DNA from: an uncultured Lachnospiraceae bacterium
Lineage (GTDB): Bacteria; Bacillota; Clostridia; Lachnospirales; Lachnospiraceae
Direction of reading: 5' to 3'
Assembly (NCBI GenBank): GCA_947565305.1
Contig: CANOFO010000019.1
Coordinates: 1 to 36,367, forward strand
Length of the DNA stretch: 36,367 bases
Translations under genes and position numbers: made by a program
Notes under the pieces: generated by a model
The model's database searches: none
What the model was told of the DNA's origin: nothing
What the model saw: only the letters and a program-made list of their open reading frames with translations
Shown: positions 16,504 through 26,125 of the stretch, one piece after another
How positions within the stretch are numbered: the stretch's first letter is position 1
Layout: each line of letters opens with the position of its first letter

Positions 16504-19500
16504 TTATTTCGTAATCTTTACGCTCTTTTTCTGCCCTTTATTTTTCAGCAGCTTTTTATATGCTTTCAGTTTCTTAGCAGGCACTTTAATTTTGGCCTTT
16601 TTGTTGATTCCTGAAAACGCCTTAGCTCCTACCTTTTTCAGTTTAGAACTCTTAATGGTAATCGTTTTCAGGCTTCCAGCGCCGTAGAAGACCTTTTTGC
16701 CGATGCTGGTAAGATTCTTGCTGCTGATTTTCACGCTCTTTAATTTCTTACATCCTGCAAACGCATTTGCACCAATCGTTTTCACGTTCGTTCCCACCGT
16801 TGCGGAAGCGGCTTTTTTACAGTTTTTGAATGCCGAAGCACCAACGTCCGTAATCTTAAAGGCAATATTTCCAATCTTGACGGTATTTCCTACTTTAATC
16901 TTCTTACTGTTCTTATTGGCGATGCCAACGACTGTTACCGTCTTCTTATTGACATCCGTCACTTTGTAGGAATAACCGGATACCTTATATACCTTGCCTT
17001 TTACAACTGCATTGTCCGCCTCAGCTTTCAGCTGCTGGTAGCCAGATTCCGCTGCTGTCAGCAGGTTATAGTTGCTTACCAGGGCTTTTTGGGCATTAGT
17101 TAACGCATTGTATGCAGCCCTTGCCTGGTCAATCAAATTCTTGCTCTGTGCGGTATATGCCACCTTGCCAATTGCCGCAATCTTGTCAATTACTGCCTGG
17201 GCAGCTTTCTTGTCTGCTTCCTGCTGGTCCTTATCACCTCCTGGCTGGTCACCGCCAGGTTTGCCTCCGATGGTACCCCCATCTTCCAATGTCTTATAAT
17301 CAGCCTCTGCTTTCGTGAGTATATCCACATTGGTCACCAGTCTCTTCTGGTCTTCATCCAATAACTCATAAAGTGTCAGCGCCGCGTTGATTTTAGCTTT
17401 GCACTCCGGCGTAAGCTCTACTTTGCCAATTGCTGCAATTTTATCTATCACCGCTTTCACAAGGTCTGCCTCGCCCTCATCTGCCGACTGTATTTTTTTC
17501 ATAGAGAAATCATCAATGAAGAAAATTACCAGTTCGTCATTTGTGGGATTTTCCTTATATTCTGTCTCTACCAAAATGCGGACCTTGGTTACATCAGCGC
17601 CCTTAGGAACCGTAAAGTCCCCACAGAGGTTGCCCCATTCATTTACTTTGACCTTCTTGGAAACCATGACCTCCTTGGTTTCATCTGTCCCGTATAGGAT
17701 GGAAACGTTAAATCCCACTTCCTGAGGAGGATTCGGATTGTGCGCTTCACCATTTTTATAAACAACCCAGCCGTCAACCGTGTAAGTGTCTCCGGCTTTG
17801 ACCTTGCCGCTGATATCCTGCGCGGCTCCTGCAGAAGTGCTTCTGCGGTTCTCCACTTTCAGGGAACGTGCCGCATCATGGAATGTAGACCATCCTTCCC
17901 CTAAGGTTGCCTCACCATATGGAACCCACTTATTTCCTGCATTGCCTTCATTAAAAGTCCCATTTTCAATAATCTCTTCCCCAGACCCCAGGCCATCTGC
18001 ACGGACCAGATTCAGAAGATACGCTTTGGACGTCATGTGGTCCTGTGCATATACTTTCATGGGCAGGATCGTCGTTCCTTCCGCAAGGTTGAATACCTGC
18101 GGCTTCGCCTCATTTATCAGTTTCCCATCAATATACAGAAGGCCACTGCTGGTTGCCAGCTTAAAGTTCAGGGTTACGCGTTCTGTCGTTGATGGTACCT
18201 GAACTGTGTAGCCATTTGATGAAGTCTTAACCTTGCCTGCCGATGCTGTCAGTTCTTTAATCTGCGCGTCCGTATCGTATGCGCGCATCAGGTACAGGCC
18301 GTTGACAATGCGGGCGCTGTCTTCCGTAGCGCTGCCGCTTTCAAATTTTACTTTGACAATATCAAACGTGTCATTGCCTACTGTCAAAGATTCGGCATTG
18401 GCAACCTCGCTTGCCGGAATCTCGAACGATTTCTTAAAGAACAATTCCGTTCCATTATATTTCTCTACCGTATAATTGAAGACGGTGGAACCAATCGTAA
18501 TCTTGATGGTCTTCCCTTCATCTTCTTTGGCAAACTGGCATACCAGGGAGTTGGTTTTGTTCTTATCTACTTTCATATTGTACTGGAAATATCCGCCTGC
18601 CTGCGCCTTGCGCGTACTTCCCAGTCCGCTGACGCCAGTCTCAAATACTGTCTTATCTTCCCTCATCTGATGGGTGGCGTCATTCTCATACTGCTGGTAA
18701 CCTGGCTGAACGGAATCAATAATGGATTCTGCAAACCTTCCCTCTTCTTTCTCCGCCAGAATCTTCTCCTCGGAGGCATCCTCTGCGCTTTCAAAATACC
18801 AGTAGATGCCGTAACGTTCCTCATTCAGCGTGTTGAACGGCACAAATGTCAGCCCTTCCCCGCCAAATACAGATTCCGCATCCGTTCCGCGGATATGGAA
18901 TTCCAGCTTCCCTTCAGTCTTCTCCAGCTTGGAATTGATGTTATTCATGAATTCCTTGGTGCTGTCCTTGCCCTGGATGGCAATGGTCTCCGTACCAAGA
19001 ACCTGTTTGATGGTCTTGCCGTATGTCAGTTCAAGGCGCACTTTTTCTCCACCTACTACCTTGTATGCCGGTGCGCTCAGGTTCGCGCCTGCCCACACGG
19101 TATCGTCCCACTCTTCCGTTCCCAGCTTAGCTGCCAGAACAGTCGGACCATACTTAAACGCATACACGGAAGAGTTATCCGGCAGGCCAAATGCTTTCAC
19201 TTCCATGGGATAAGTGATTTCCACCTTATCATTATCATTCCATGTCCTGTCGATGACAAAATACTGTTCTTCTATATTATCCTCTGCTGTCTGCCCATTC
19301 ACCTTTACAATTATGTTTCCGGCAGCCCAATCTGGAACACGCAGTTTTAACTTTGCCTGTACTGGCTGCACATCATTCAACAGATTTACCGTGAACACTG
19401 CCTTGTCGCTCGCGGTCACATCACTGTCCTGCGTCAGCTTGATGTTCTTCTCTTTCCACACTGCCTCGGAAGCCACATACTGGTTGACTGTCAATGCCTC

Positions 19501-21846
19501 CTCATCTTTGAAATAAATGCTGTCTCCCAGCTTCGTATAATTCTCCATACCGGTTCCGGTACAGCACCAGAACATATTAGTAGATGGTTCGGAGGTTCCG
19601 AAGAACTTATAGTAACCAGTTGCCATCGGCGTAAAATAGGAAAATGCGCCCTTGGCATTGACTGCGCCCATAATCGCATTGCGCAAAGTATTTTCATAGT
19701 AATCTGCGTACTTCCTGTCGCCCGTAATCTTAAACAGCTCTTTGGAGAGCTTGAGCATATTGTGGGCACAGCAGCTCTCGCAGTTGCACTGTGTCCTGGT
19801 TGCGTCCAATTCATTGTCCCCGCGAAAATGCTCCATATCACTGGTTCCGCCTGTAATAAATGCATGTTTTTCTACCACCAGCGTCCAGAAATCTTCTGCA
19901 TACTGGAGATAAGCCGCTTCGTCTGCGTTCTCCACTTCCTTCAAAGCCACATAGCGGTTCAGCGCACCTAAGAATTTAGGAATCGTTGTGTTGGCATGTC
20001 TGCCTTTTAAGGTATCGCCGGAACCGGACAGGATAATCCCATATAAATCCGGGTCGTCAAATTTATGTGCCGCTTCCTTATGTTCTGTCTTGTGGGTATA
20101 TTTATACAAGTCATACATACAGTCGTTCATGCCACCGTACTCTGTGTAGGAGACAGTTTTCTGCTGCTGAACTGTCCACTTGCTCACACGGTTGTATACC
20201 CAGTCTCCCAGATTGGAAGCAACTTCCAATGCCTCTGTATTTCCCGTGTATTTGTAGGTGTCCACAAGCCCCTGGATGGTCTTATGCAAATTGTACCAGG
20301 GTACCCATGTTGCCCCCTGAGCATCCCCCTGTACGATATCAAACTGCAGTTCCACATTATTGACGTCCCCTACGTTCGCTCCAAATAAAAAGCCTTCCTT
20401 GGAACCGCCATAACTTCCGGCTGCATCCTGGCATTCCTTTAAGCCGGAAATAATCTCGCCCAGCTTCGCATCCAGCTCCGCATCCCCGGTTACCTTGATT
20501 GCCTGGGCTGCCGCCGTCAGGTAATGCCCGATACAATGTCCTGCCAAAAGCCCATTCTCCCAGCCATTATAGCGGGCGGCTCCCCTGGTGTCGATACCCG
20601 CATTTTCACGGAATCCGACCAACACACGGTCCACATCAAATTTCTTCAGAAATGCAACATCCAAATCCTGCGCGCCTTTATAGTAACCGTCTGTCACAGA
20701 CACCTCATCCAGCCCAAACTGTTGATTTTTGTAGGCTGTGTACTGATTTTCTTCCACGACAAAAGGCGCGCCTTTCAGTACGGTAATCTCAAACCCCTTG
20801 GTTTCCGTTACCTCTCCATACTGTATCGTTGCTGCCAGGACTACCTTCTTATCCGCATCGGTGGGGCGGGTAACCTTGCCCGTAGTCTTCACCACATTCT
20901 CATCGGAACTGTGCCAGGTAATCGTGCTGCCTTTCTTCCCTTTTGTGGGCAAAGAAACGCTACCGGTAATCTTATCCATATCTTTTCCGGCAAATGGATT
21001 CAGCGCGCCGTAGTCTGCTCTTACAATCTCCTCAGGGGTCAATACCTTCACATACGCGCTGTACAATGCCTTGACCTGCTCTGCTGTCGCTGCCGCGCTG
21101 TAAATTTCATACTGGTCGAGGTCCAGCGTAGCATAGCCGCCGCCATACCCTGGTGAATTAAATCCCAGATACTTATGGTCTGTATTATTTGCCTTTATCC
21201 TTGCCTCACTGGTTGCCGGGGTAGAAGTCACTGCCTCACCATTCTTATAAAAGACAACCTTTCCGTCCACACTGCTGAAAGTAACAGCAACATGCACCCA
21301 CTCATCCACCGGGAAAAACTCTGCACGGCTGGCATTGATGGCATATTCCGTCAGCTTCTCCTGGTCTGAGCCCACGGATAACTTTAATGGGCAGTTGTCA
21401 CTCAGACAGGAGAGATACCATCCCTGCCCATTCCATAATTGATTAGGCTTATTCCACATGATAATGTGCTCCCCGGAAAGGCTTTTGGTTGCTTTAAGCC
21501 AGAACGATACCGTCATATCCTCCGGCTGCAGCTTCTCGCTCGTTCCCAAATCAAGATACGTGCTTCCGTCCAGGGAAAGCGCAGCGCCGTCTACCCCTTC
21601 CGCAAACCCAGCCTCTTTCTGCTGTCCGTCTTTGCCATGGGATGTTACCGGAATTCCATTCTCAGAACTGTCTGTAAGGTTATTGTCAAACTTAAGTTCC
21701 AGAACCTTCGCCGCGGCCAGCGCACTCATATCCGCCCCGCTGTCGCTGCCCGCCGCCTGGATGCTCAAAGGTTCGATACAACCCAGCATCATGGCGCCTG
21801 CCAATAGCAGGCTGACTGTTTTTTTCCATAAAACTTTTTTCTTCAT
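16504..21846 (-). CDS. Secreted GH127-type beta-L-arabinofuranosidase with BspA-type surface repeats
   Basis: This exported enzyme of 1780 residues probably removes beta-L-arabinofuranosyl units from plant glycans. The start ATG 21846, behind AAGGAGTGAAT, gives a signal peptide (MKKKVLWKKTVSLLLAGAMM). Order: laminin-G-like module (about 50-262), atrophied Ig-like domain (267-352), GH127/DUF1680 catalytic region (about 359-1000), beta-sandwich modules (about 1070-1283), CBM4/9-like module (1290-1452), two helical repeats (about 1455-1615) and LRR_5 BspA-type repeats to the end. The GH127 zinc-thiol site is visible: ESCC (about 690) and FWCCTG (about 760), where the first Cys of the CC pair is the nucleophile in HypBA1. 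A Glu in MEHF (about 672) may be the acid/base. GH146 is a related alternative. No sugar transporter or regulator gene lies nearby. Confidence 0.9.
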   Translation of the reverse strand: MKKKVLWKKTVSLLLAGAMMLGCIEPLSIQAAGSDSGADMSALAAAKVLELKFDNNLTDSSENGIPVTSHGKDGQQKEAGFAEGVDGAALSLDGSTYLDLGTSEKLQPEDMTVSFWLKATKSLSGEHIIMWNKPNQLWNGQGWYLSCLSDNCPLKLSVGSDQEKLTEYAINASRAEFFPVDEWVHVAVTFSSVDGKVVFYKNGEAVTSTPATSEARIKANNTDHKYLGFNSPGYGGGYATLDLDQYEIYSAAATAEQVKALYSAYVKVLTPEEIVRADYGALNPFAGKDMDKITGSVSLPTKGKKGSTITWHSSDENVVKTTGKVTRPTDADKKVVLAATIQYGEVTETKGFEITVLKGAPFVVEENQYTAYKNQQFGLDEVSVTDGYYKGAQDLDVAFLKKFDVDRVLVGFRENAGIDTRGAARYNGWENGLLAGHCIGHYLTAAAQAIKVTGDAELDAKLGEIISGLKECQDAAGSYGGSKEGFLFGANVGDVNNVELQFDIVQGDAQGATWVPWYNLHKTIQGLVDTYKYTGNTEALEVASNLGDWVYNRVSKWTVQQQKTVSYTEYGGMNDCMYDLYKYTHKTEHKEAAHKFDDPDLYGIILSGSGDTLKGRHANTTIPKFLGALNRYVALKEVENADEAAYLQYAEDFWTLVVEKHAFITGGTSDMEHFRGDNELDATRTQCNCESCCAHNMLKLSKELFKITGDRKYADYYENTLRNAIMGAVNAKGAFSYFTPMATGYYKFFGTSEPSTNMFWCCTGTGMENYTKLGDSIYFKDEEALTVNQYVASEAVWKEKNIKLTQDSDVTASDKAVFTVNLLNDVQPVQAKLKLRVPDWAAGNIIVKVNGQTAEDNIEEQYFVIDRTWNDNDKVEITYPMEVKAFGLPDNSSVYAFKYGPTVLAAKLGTEEWDDTVWAGANLSAPAYKVVGGEKVRLELTYGKTIKQVLGTETIAIQGKDSTKEFMNNINSKLEKTEGKLEFHIRGTDAESVFGGEGLTFVPFNTLNEERYGIYWYFESAEDASEEKILAEKEEGRFAESIIDSVQPGYQQYENDATHQMREDKTVFETGVSGLGSTRKAQAGGYFQYNMKVDKNKTNSLVCQFAKEDEGKTIKITIGSTVFNYTVEKYNGTELFFKKSFEIPASEVANAESLTVGNDTFDIVKVKFESGSATEDSARIVNGLYLMRAYDTDAQIKELTASAGKVKTSSNGYTVQVPSTTERVTLNFKLATSSGLLYIDGKLINEAKPQVFNLAEGTTILPMKVYAQDHMTSKAYLLNLVRADGLGSGEEIIENGTFNEGNAGNKWVPYGEATLGEGWSTFHDAARSLKVENRRSTSAGAAQDISGKVKAGDTYTVDGWVVYKNGEAHNPNPPQEVGFNVSILYGTDETKEVMVSKKVKVNEWGNLCGDFTVPKGADVTKVRILVETEYKENPTNDELVIFFIDDFSMKKIQSADEGEADLVKAVIDKIAAIGKVELTPECKAKINAALTLYELLDEDQKRLVTNVDILTKAEADYKTLEDGGTIGGKPGGDQPGGDKDQQEADKKAAQAVIDKIAAIGKVAYTAQSKNLIDQARAAYNALTNAQKALVSNYNLLTAAESGYQQLKAEADNAVVKGKVYKVSGYSYKVTDVNKKTVTVVGIANKNSKKIKVGNTVKIGNIAFKITDVGASAFKNCKKAASATVGTNVKTIGANAFAGCKKLKSVKISSKNLTSIGKKVFYGAGSLKTITIKSSKLKKVGAKAFSGINKKAKIKVPAKKLKAYKKLLKNKGQKKSVKITK

Positions 21847-21907
21847 ATTCACTCCTTCTCCCTTCTTAGTAATATATAAAATTATTTTATTGTATATAAT
21901 ATCTGAA

Positions 21908-21973
21908 TTCACCCCCACAAACTAAAGTTTTTTATCCTTTATCAGCAAAAAATCTTTAGTTCTTAACATTTTT
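21908..21973 (-). promoter_or_regulatory. Bipartite motif upstream of the GH127 gene
   Basis: The blocks are TTCACCCCCACAAACTAAAG (21908-21927) and TTTAGTT-N4-ACATTTTT (21955-21973), with the same 27-base gap as at 16289-16354. The two blocks contain inverted AACTAAAG/CTTTAGTT arms. The gene-proximal block ends 62 bases before the start codon, upstream of a possible TATTAT -10 (near 21895-21900), consistent with a regulator contacting the -35 region. No database motif is recognised; it is neither a cre site nor an AraR box. Confidence 0.6.
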
Positions 21974-22004
21974 AGTAAAATATTATGGTGATTTTAAATA
22001 AAAA

Positions 22005-22053
22005 AATAGTGTGAATTTCTCTTTATTTAGTAAAAAAGATAATTCACACTATT
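22005..22053. terminator. Bidirectional terminator after the pyr/glutamate synthase operon
   Basis: A 13-bp perfect stem, AATAGTGTGAATT (22005-22017) with AATTCACACTATT (22041-22053), has an A-run on the left and a T-run on the right of the plus strand. Read leftward it ends the operon whose last gene stops at 22065. It also separates that operon from the GH127 gene's own control region. Confidence 0.85.
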
Positions 22054-22064
22054 TTTATCCTTCT

Positions 22065-23471
22065 TTATGCATGGGGAATATTGGTATATTCCGAAATCTC
22101 CCTGTCCAGCGTTACCAAATCGTCCACACTCAGGTCATGCACACAGCTGTGACCAGTAATCCGCGCAAAAGTTTTCAGTTCCTCGCGCGTCACGCTGAGG
22201 TAATTTGCCACCCGCTTTGCCGACTGTTCTACCTTCAGCCGTTCCCTCAATACCGGGTCCTGGGTGGCGATGCCCACCGGGCAGCTGCCTGAGCCGCAGA
22301 TACGGTACTGCTGACATGCCGCCGCAATCAAGGCTGCGCTTGCCACTGCCACGGCATCCGCACCCATGGCCAGCGCTTTTGCCACATCTGCAGACACGCG
22401 CAAGCCCCCGGTAATCACAAGCGAAATGTCTGAGCGTACCGCATCCAGGTACTTCCGTGCCCGGTACAAGGCATAGACTGTAGGAACAGAAGTTGCCTCG
22501 CGCAGGAAAAATGGGCTTGAGCCCGTTGCACCGCCCCTGCCGTCAACAGTGATAAAATCCGGCTCCGCATAGACACAGTATTCCAAATCCCGCTCAATGC
22601 GCCCTGCTGCAATCTTTATGCCAATCGGCCTGCCGTCAGAGCGGCTGCGCAGCATGGTTACCATGTCCTTCAAATCTTCCTTGGAATTAAGTTCTGGGAA
22701 TTTACTGGGGCTCTGGACGTCCTCTCCCTGTTTCTTCCCACGCAGTTCGGCAATCTCCGCCGTCACTTTCTCCCCTGGCAGATGACCGCCCATGCCTGGC
22801 TTCGTCCCCTGCCCGATTTTGATTTCAATAGCATCGGCGCTGCGCAGGTTTTCATCTGTCACACTGTACTTATTGGGTATGTATTCAAATATGTATTTGT
22901 AGGAAGCTGCCCGCTCCTCCGGCAGGATCCCGCCCTCGCCGCTGCACATCGCCGTCCTAGCCATCGCTGAGCCTTTCGCCAGAGCTACTTTGATTTCCTT
23001 GGACAATGCGCCGAATGACATATGGGAAACATATACCGGACTGTCGAGAATCATCGGTTTCTTGGCATGTTTGCCTATCACGGTCATCGTGCTTACCGGC
23101 TCATCCTCATCGAGAGGCGGCGGGTTCAGCTGCGCCCCCAGCAACAGAATATCATCCCAGGACGGCATCGGCATCTTCGTCCCCATAGCACCGCTGATGG
23201 TCTTGCCGGTCACTGCCATCTGGTGAATCTCTTCCATGTAACGGCAGGAATCATCGTTGCGGTAAAACTTCTTGTCATAACTCAACTCCATCGAGGAGAC
23301 ATCTTCCTGCTCCTCAGCTTTCCCACTGACTAAATCCAGCGTGCTCACGCTGTCACCCCCCAAAGGCTCTTCCTTAAATTTCTCCTGCGGCTGATGGCAG
23401 ACAGGACACTCCTCAGGAGCGCTTTCCCCCTCATAGACATAACCACAGACACTACAAACAAATCTCTTCAT
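22065..23471 (-). CDS. Rubredoxin-like domain fused to FMN-binding glutamate synthase-type protein
   Basis: A 468-residue cytoplasmic flavoprotein. Residues 1-35 form a rubredoxin/rubrerythrin-type iron site (C6, C9, C22, C25 in CSVCGY and CPVCHQ). The rest, from about 75, is the FMN-binding synthase domain of glutamate synthase, single-subunit archaeal type: [20 protein letters not shown] (about 305), [20 protein letters not shown] and [15 protein letters not shown] (about 390), where cysteines would hold an Fe-S cluster. No glutaminase domain is present, so it may use ammonia or act as another amidotransferase-linked oxidoreductase. It starts with ATG after AGGAG, 30 bases after pyrD, as the last gene of the pyr operon. 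The link to pyrimidines is unclear; a flavin/iron electron path shared with PyrK is only a guess. Confidence 0.9.
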   Translation of the reverse strand: MKRFVCSVCGYVYEGESAPEECPVCHQPQEKFKEEPLGGDSVSTLDLVSGKAEEQEDVSSMELSYDKKFYRNDDSCRYMEEIHQMAVTGKTISGAMGTKMPMPSWDDILLLGAQLNPPPLDEDEPVSTMTVIGKHAKKPMILDSPVYVSHMSFGALSKEIKVALAKGSAMARTAMCSGEGGILPEERAASYKYIFEYIPNKYSVTDENLRSADAIEIKIGQGTKPGMGGHLPGEKVTAEIAELRGKKQGEDVQSPSKFPELNSKEDLKDMVTMLRSRSDGRPIGIKIAAGRIERDLEYCVYAEPDFITVDGRGGATGSSPFFLREATSVPTVYALYRARKYLDAVRSDISLVITGGLRVSADVAKALAMGADAVAVASAALIAAACQQYRICGSGSCPVGIATQDPVLRERLKVEQSAKRVANYLSVTREELKTFARITGHSCVHDLSVDDLVTLDREISEYTNIPHA

Positions 23472-23501
23472 ACGCTTCTCCTTTCTTTCCCAATAAGTCG
23501 T

Positions 23502-24404
23502 TTACCCCACAGCCCCAATCAATTCATTGATATCTTCCACGTTATATTCTTCCATATATTCACAAATCCCCTGCGCAATTTCCATCGTCACCTGCGGATT
23601 ACGGAAGTTCGCCGTCCCCACGGCTACCGCGCTGGCTCCTGCCATCATCATCTCAATGGCATCTTCTGCTGTCAGGATGCCGCCCATGCCGATAATGGGG
23701 ATAGCCACCGCCTGCGCTGCCTGATAGACCATGCGCACCGCAATGGGATGGATAGCCGGTCCCGACAGCCCGCCAGTCTTATTGGCAAGGGCAAACTTGC
23801 GGCTGTGGATATCTATCTTCATGCCTGTAATCGTATTGATTAAAGACAGCACGTCCGCGCCCCCTGCCTCGGCAGCCTTTGCCATCTCCGCGATATCTGT
23901 CACATTGGGGCTCAGCTTCATGATGATTGGCTGCTTTGCGTGTCTCTTTACTTCCTTTGTAATGTCCTCTATGGATTTCGCATTCTGCCCAAAGGCAATG
24001 CCGCCCTCTTCCACATTCGGGCAGGAGATATTGATTTCCAACATATCTACCGGCTGCGAAGCAAGCCGTTCTGCTACCTCGCAGTAGTCCTGCACGGTTC
24101 TGCCGCAGACATTTACAATTATCCTCGTATCAAATTTCGCTAAGTAGGGGATATCGCGCTCCACAAACATGTCAATGCCAGGGTTCTGCAGCCCTACGGC
24201 GTTGAGCATCCCTCCATAAGTCTCTGCAATTCTCGGGGTAGGGTTTCCTGTCCAGGGTGCATTGGCGACACCCTTGGTGACCACAGCGCCCAGCTTATTC
24301 AAATCAACAAACTCTGCAAACTCCTTGCCGGAACCAAAAGTCCCTGACGCTGTCATAACCGGATTTTTAAATGTCACGCCCGCTAAACTTACCTTTGTAT
24401 TCAT
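23502..24404 (-). CDS. pyrD: Dihydroorotate dehydrogenase B, catalytic subunit
   Basis: PyrD oxidises dihydroorotate to orotate and passes electrons through FMN to PyrK, and so to NAD+. The 300 residues show the class 1 pattern: NPVMTASGTFGSG at the start, NAVGLQNPGID, EINISCPNV with the catalytic Cys, PIIMKLSPNV, and the phosphate-binding IPIIGMGGI and AVAVGTANF. The length is usual for type 1B. Its ATG overlaps the pyrK stop by one base (TGATG), so the two subunits are translationally coupled. Confidence 0.96.
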   Translation of the reverse strand: MNTKVSLAGVTFKNPVMTASGTFGSGKEFAEFVDLNKLGAVVTKGVANAPWTGNPTPRIAETYGGMLNAVGLQNPGIDMFVERDIPYLAKFDTRIIVNVCGRTVQDYCEVAERLASQPVDMLEINISCPNVEEGGIAFGQNAKSIEDITKEVKRHAKQPIIMKLSPNVTDIAEMAKAAEAGGADVLSLINTITGMKIDIHSRKFALANKTGGLSGPAIHPIAVRMVYQAAQAVAIPIIGMGGILTAEDAIEMMMAGASAVAVGTANFRNPQVTMEIAQGICEYMEEYNVEDINELIGAVG

Positions 24405-25171
24405 CAGAACTCCACCTCCTCTGCACGAAATACCGGACCTTCCTTACAGATTCGCTTGCTGTTCACATTCGTATGGCCATCCCGCTCTTTGGACTTGCAG
24501 ACACATCCCAGGCAGGCACCTATCCCACACGCCATCCGCTCCTCCAGTGAAACCCAACATTCCATATTTTTCTCTCTGGCATATGCTTTCACTGCCCGCA
24601 GCATAGGCATGGGTCCACAGGCATAGATTATCTCCGCATCCAGCCCATTCTCACGAATCGCATCCATGACGTTCCCTTCTGTGCCGTAACTTCCGTCCTC
24701 CGTCGCCACATAGGGATTGCCCAGCCGCTTAAATTCCTCCTGCAGGAACAGGGAATCCTGATAACCTAATATCATCTGTTTCTCGCATTTGAGTTCCTTG
24801 GCAAGCTGCAGCATCGGCGGTATGCCGATTCCGCCCCCGATGAGAAATGCCTTTTTCTCTTTGAGGGGAAAACCATTTCCCAGAGGACCTACGATATCAA
24901 CGCTTCCTCCGGTGCGCATCCTGGAAAATTCCTCGGTTCCCTTGCCCTGCACACGGTATACTATGCGCAACGCCTGGTCTGCCCGGTCAATCTCACAAAT
25001 ACTGATGGGTCTAGGCAGCAACCGGCTTCCCTCATGGCAATATATGGAAATAAACTGCCCAGGCTTTGCATTCCCGGCAATCTTATCTGTCTTCAGCCAC
25101 ATGCTGTAAATCCCATAGGAAATTTCTTCCTGCCGGATAATCACAGCCTGTTCCTTAAATTTATCCGCCAT
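24404..25171 (-). CDS. pyrK: Dihydroorotate dehydrogenase B, electron transfer subunit
   Basis: PyrK carries FAD and a [2Fe-2S] cluster that connect PyrD's FMN to NAD+. The 255 residues show the ferredoxin-reductase FAD block (LLPRPISICE), the NAD-binding IGGGIGIPPMLQLAKE, and near the C-terminus the cluster cysteines in ERMACGIGACLGCVC plus RICKEGPVF, the usual CxxxxCxxC...C spacing. It begins 22 bases after pyrF and overlaps pyrD. Together with PyrD it defines the heterotetrameric class 1B enzyme typical of Firmicutes. Confidence 0.95.
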   Translation of the reverse strand: MADKFKEQAVIIRQEEISYGIYSMWLKTDKIAGNAKPGQFISIYCHEGSRLLPRPISICEIDRADQALRIVYRVQGKGTEEFSRMRTGGSVDIVGPLGNGFPLKEKKAFLIGGGIGIPPMLQLAKELKCEKQMILGYQDSLFLQEEFKRLGNPYVATEDGSYGTEGNVMDAIRENGLDAEIIYACGPMPMLRAVKAYAREKNMECWVSLEERMACGIGACLGCVCKSKERDGHTNVNSKRICKEGPVFRAEEVEF

Positions 25172-25193
25172 ACTCTTCTCCTAATCCTTTTAC

Positions 25194-26123
25194 TTATTTA
25201 TTCATCTTAAGTGCACTGTCGATATCTTCCGCCATTGCCTTCACCGCAGCTCTGGAAGCTTCCGCAAAATGTTCTTCCCCAAATTGCGCATACTCCTCCT
25301 GCTTATAAGCCGCAATTATTCCCCGGGAAGAATTGACAATCGCTCCCAATCCATCCTCATTAAAGAAGTGCACCAGGTCCGCCCCTTTTCCGCCCTGTGC
25401 ACCGTAACCCGGCACCAGGATAAAACTCTTGGGCATAATCTTACGCAGAATCCTGCCCATCTCAGGGTAGGTCGCGCCTACCACAGCCCCAATATAGCTG
25501 TAGCTTTCGCCCATGCAGTCCTTGCCCCACTCTGCCACTTTCTCCCCTACCAGCTCATAGAGCGGCCTGCCTTCAATCAGCCTGTCCTGAAACTCACCGC
25601 TGGAAGGATTGGAGGTCTTGACCAGAATAAACAGACCTTTCTTCTGCTCCTTACACACGTCTATAAATGGTTTTACTCCGTCCGTCCCCAGATAGGGATT
25701 GACCGTCACAAAATCTTCCCCGAAAGGCACATACTCTTTGCTGCCCACTTTTACGGTTCCTATATGGCCCGCTGCATAGGCTGCAGAAGTAGAGCCAATG
25801 TCCCCTCGTTTAATATCGCCGATTACAACCAGGCCTTTCTGGCGGCAATAATCGACCGTTTTCTGAAATGACTTAAGCCCGGGAATGCCAAACTGCTCAT
25901 ACATGGCAATCTGCGGTTTCACTGCCGGAATCAAATCATAAGTATGGTCCACAATCTCCTTATTGAACTGCCAGATTGCCTCCGCAGCCCCCTCTAAGGT
26001 CTCGCCGTACTCTGAAAAAGCTTTCTTCTGGATATGCTCCGGGATATAGTTCATCATAGGATCCAGACCCACGACAATCGGTGCATGGGTCTTTTTAATC
26101 TTCTCAATCAGTTTGTCAATCAT
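25194..26123 (-). CDS. pyrF: Orotidine 5'-phosphate decarboxylase, long type
   Basis: PyrF decarboxylates OMP to UMP, the last step of the pathway. At 309 residues it belongs to the longer subfamily 2 form. VVGLDPMM near residue 18 and the catalytic DIKRGDIGST (about 97) give the Lys/Asp tetrad; FILVKTSNPSS and LVPGYGAQGG follow, the last binding phosphate. It begins 2 bases after the pyrC stop, so is co-transcribed. Confidence 0.96.
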   Translation of the reverse strand: MIDKLIEKIKKTHAPIVVGLDPMMNYIPEHIQKKAFSEYGETLEGAAEAIWQFNKEIVDHTYDLIPAVKPQIAMYEQFGIPGLKSFQKTVDYCRQKGLVVIGDIKRGDIGSTSAAYAAGHIGTVKVGSKEYVPFGEDFVTVNPYLGTDGVKPFIDVCKEQKKGLFILVKTSNPSSGEFQDRLIEGRPLYELVGEKVAEWGKDCMGESYSYIGAVVGATYPEMGRILRKIMPKSFILVPGYGAQGGKGADLVHFFNEDGLGAIVNSSRGIIAAYKQEEYAQFGEEHFAEASRAAVKAMAEDIDSALKMNK

Positions 26124-26125
26124 CT

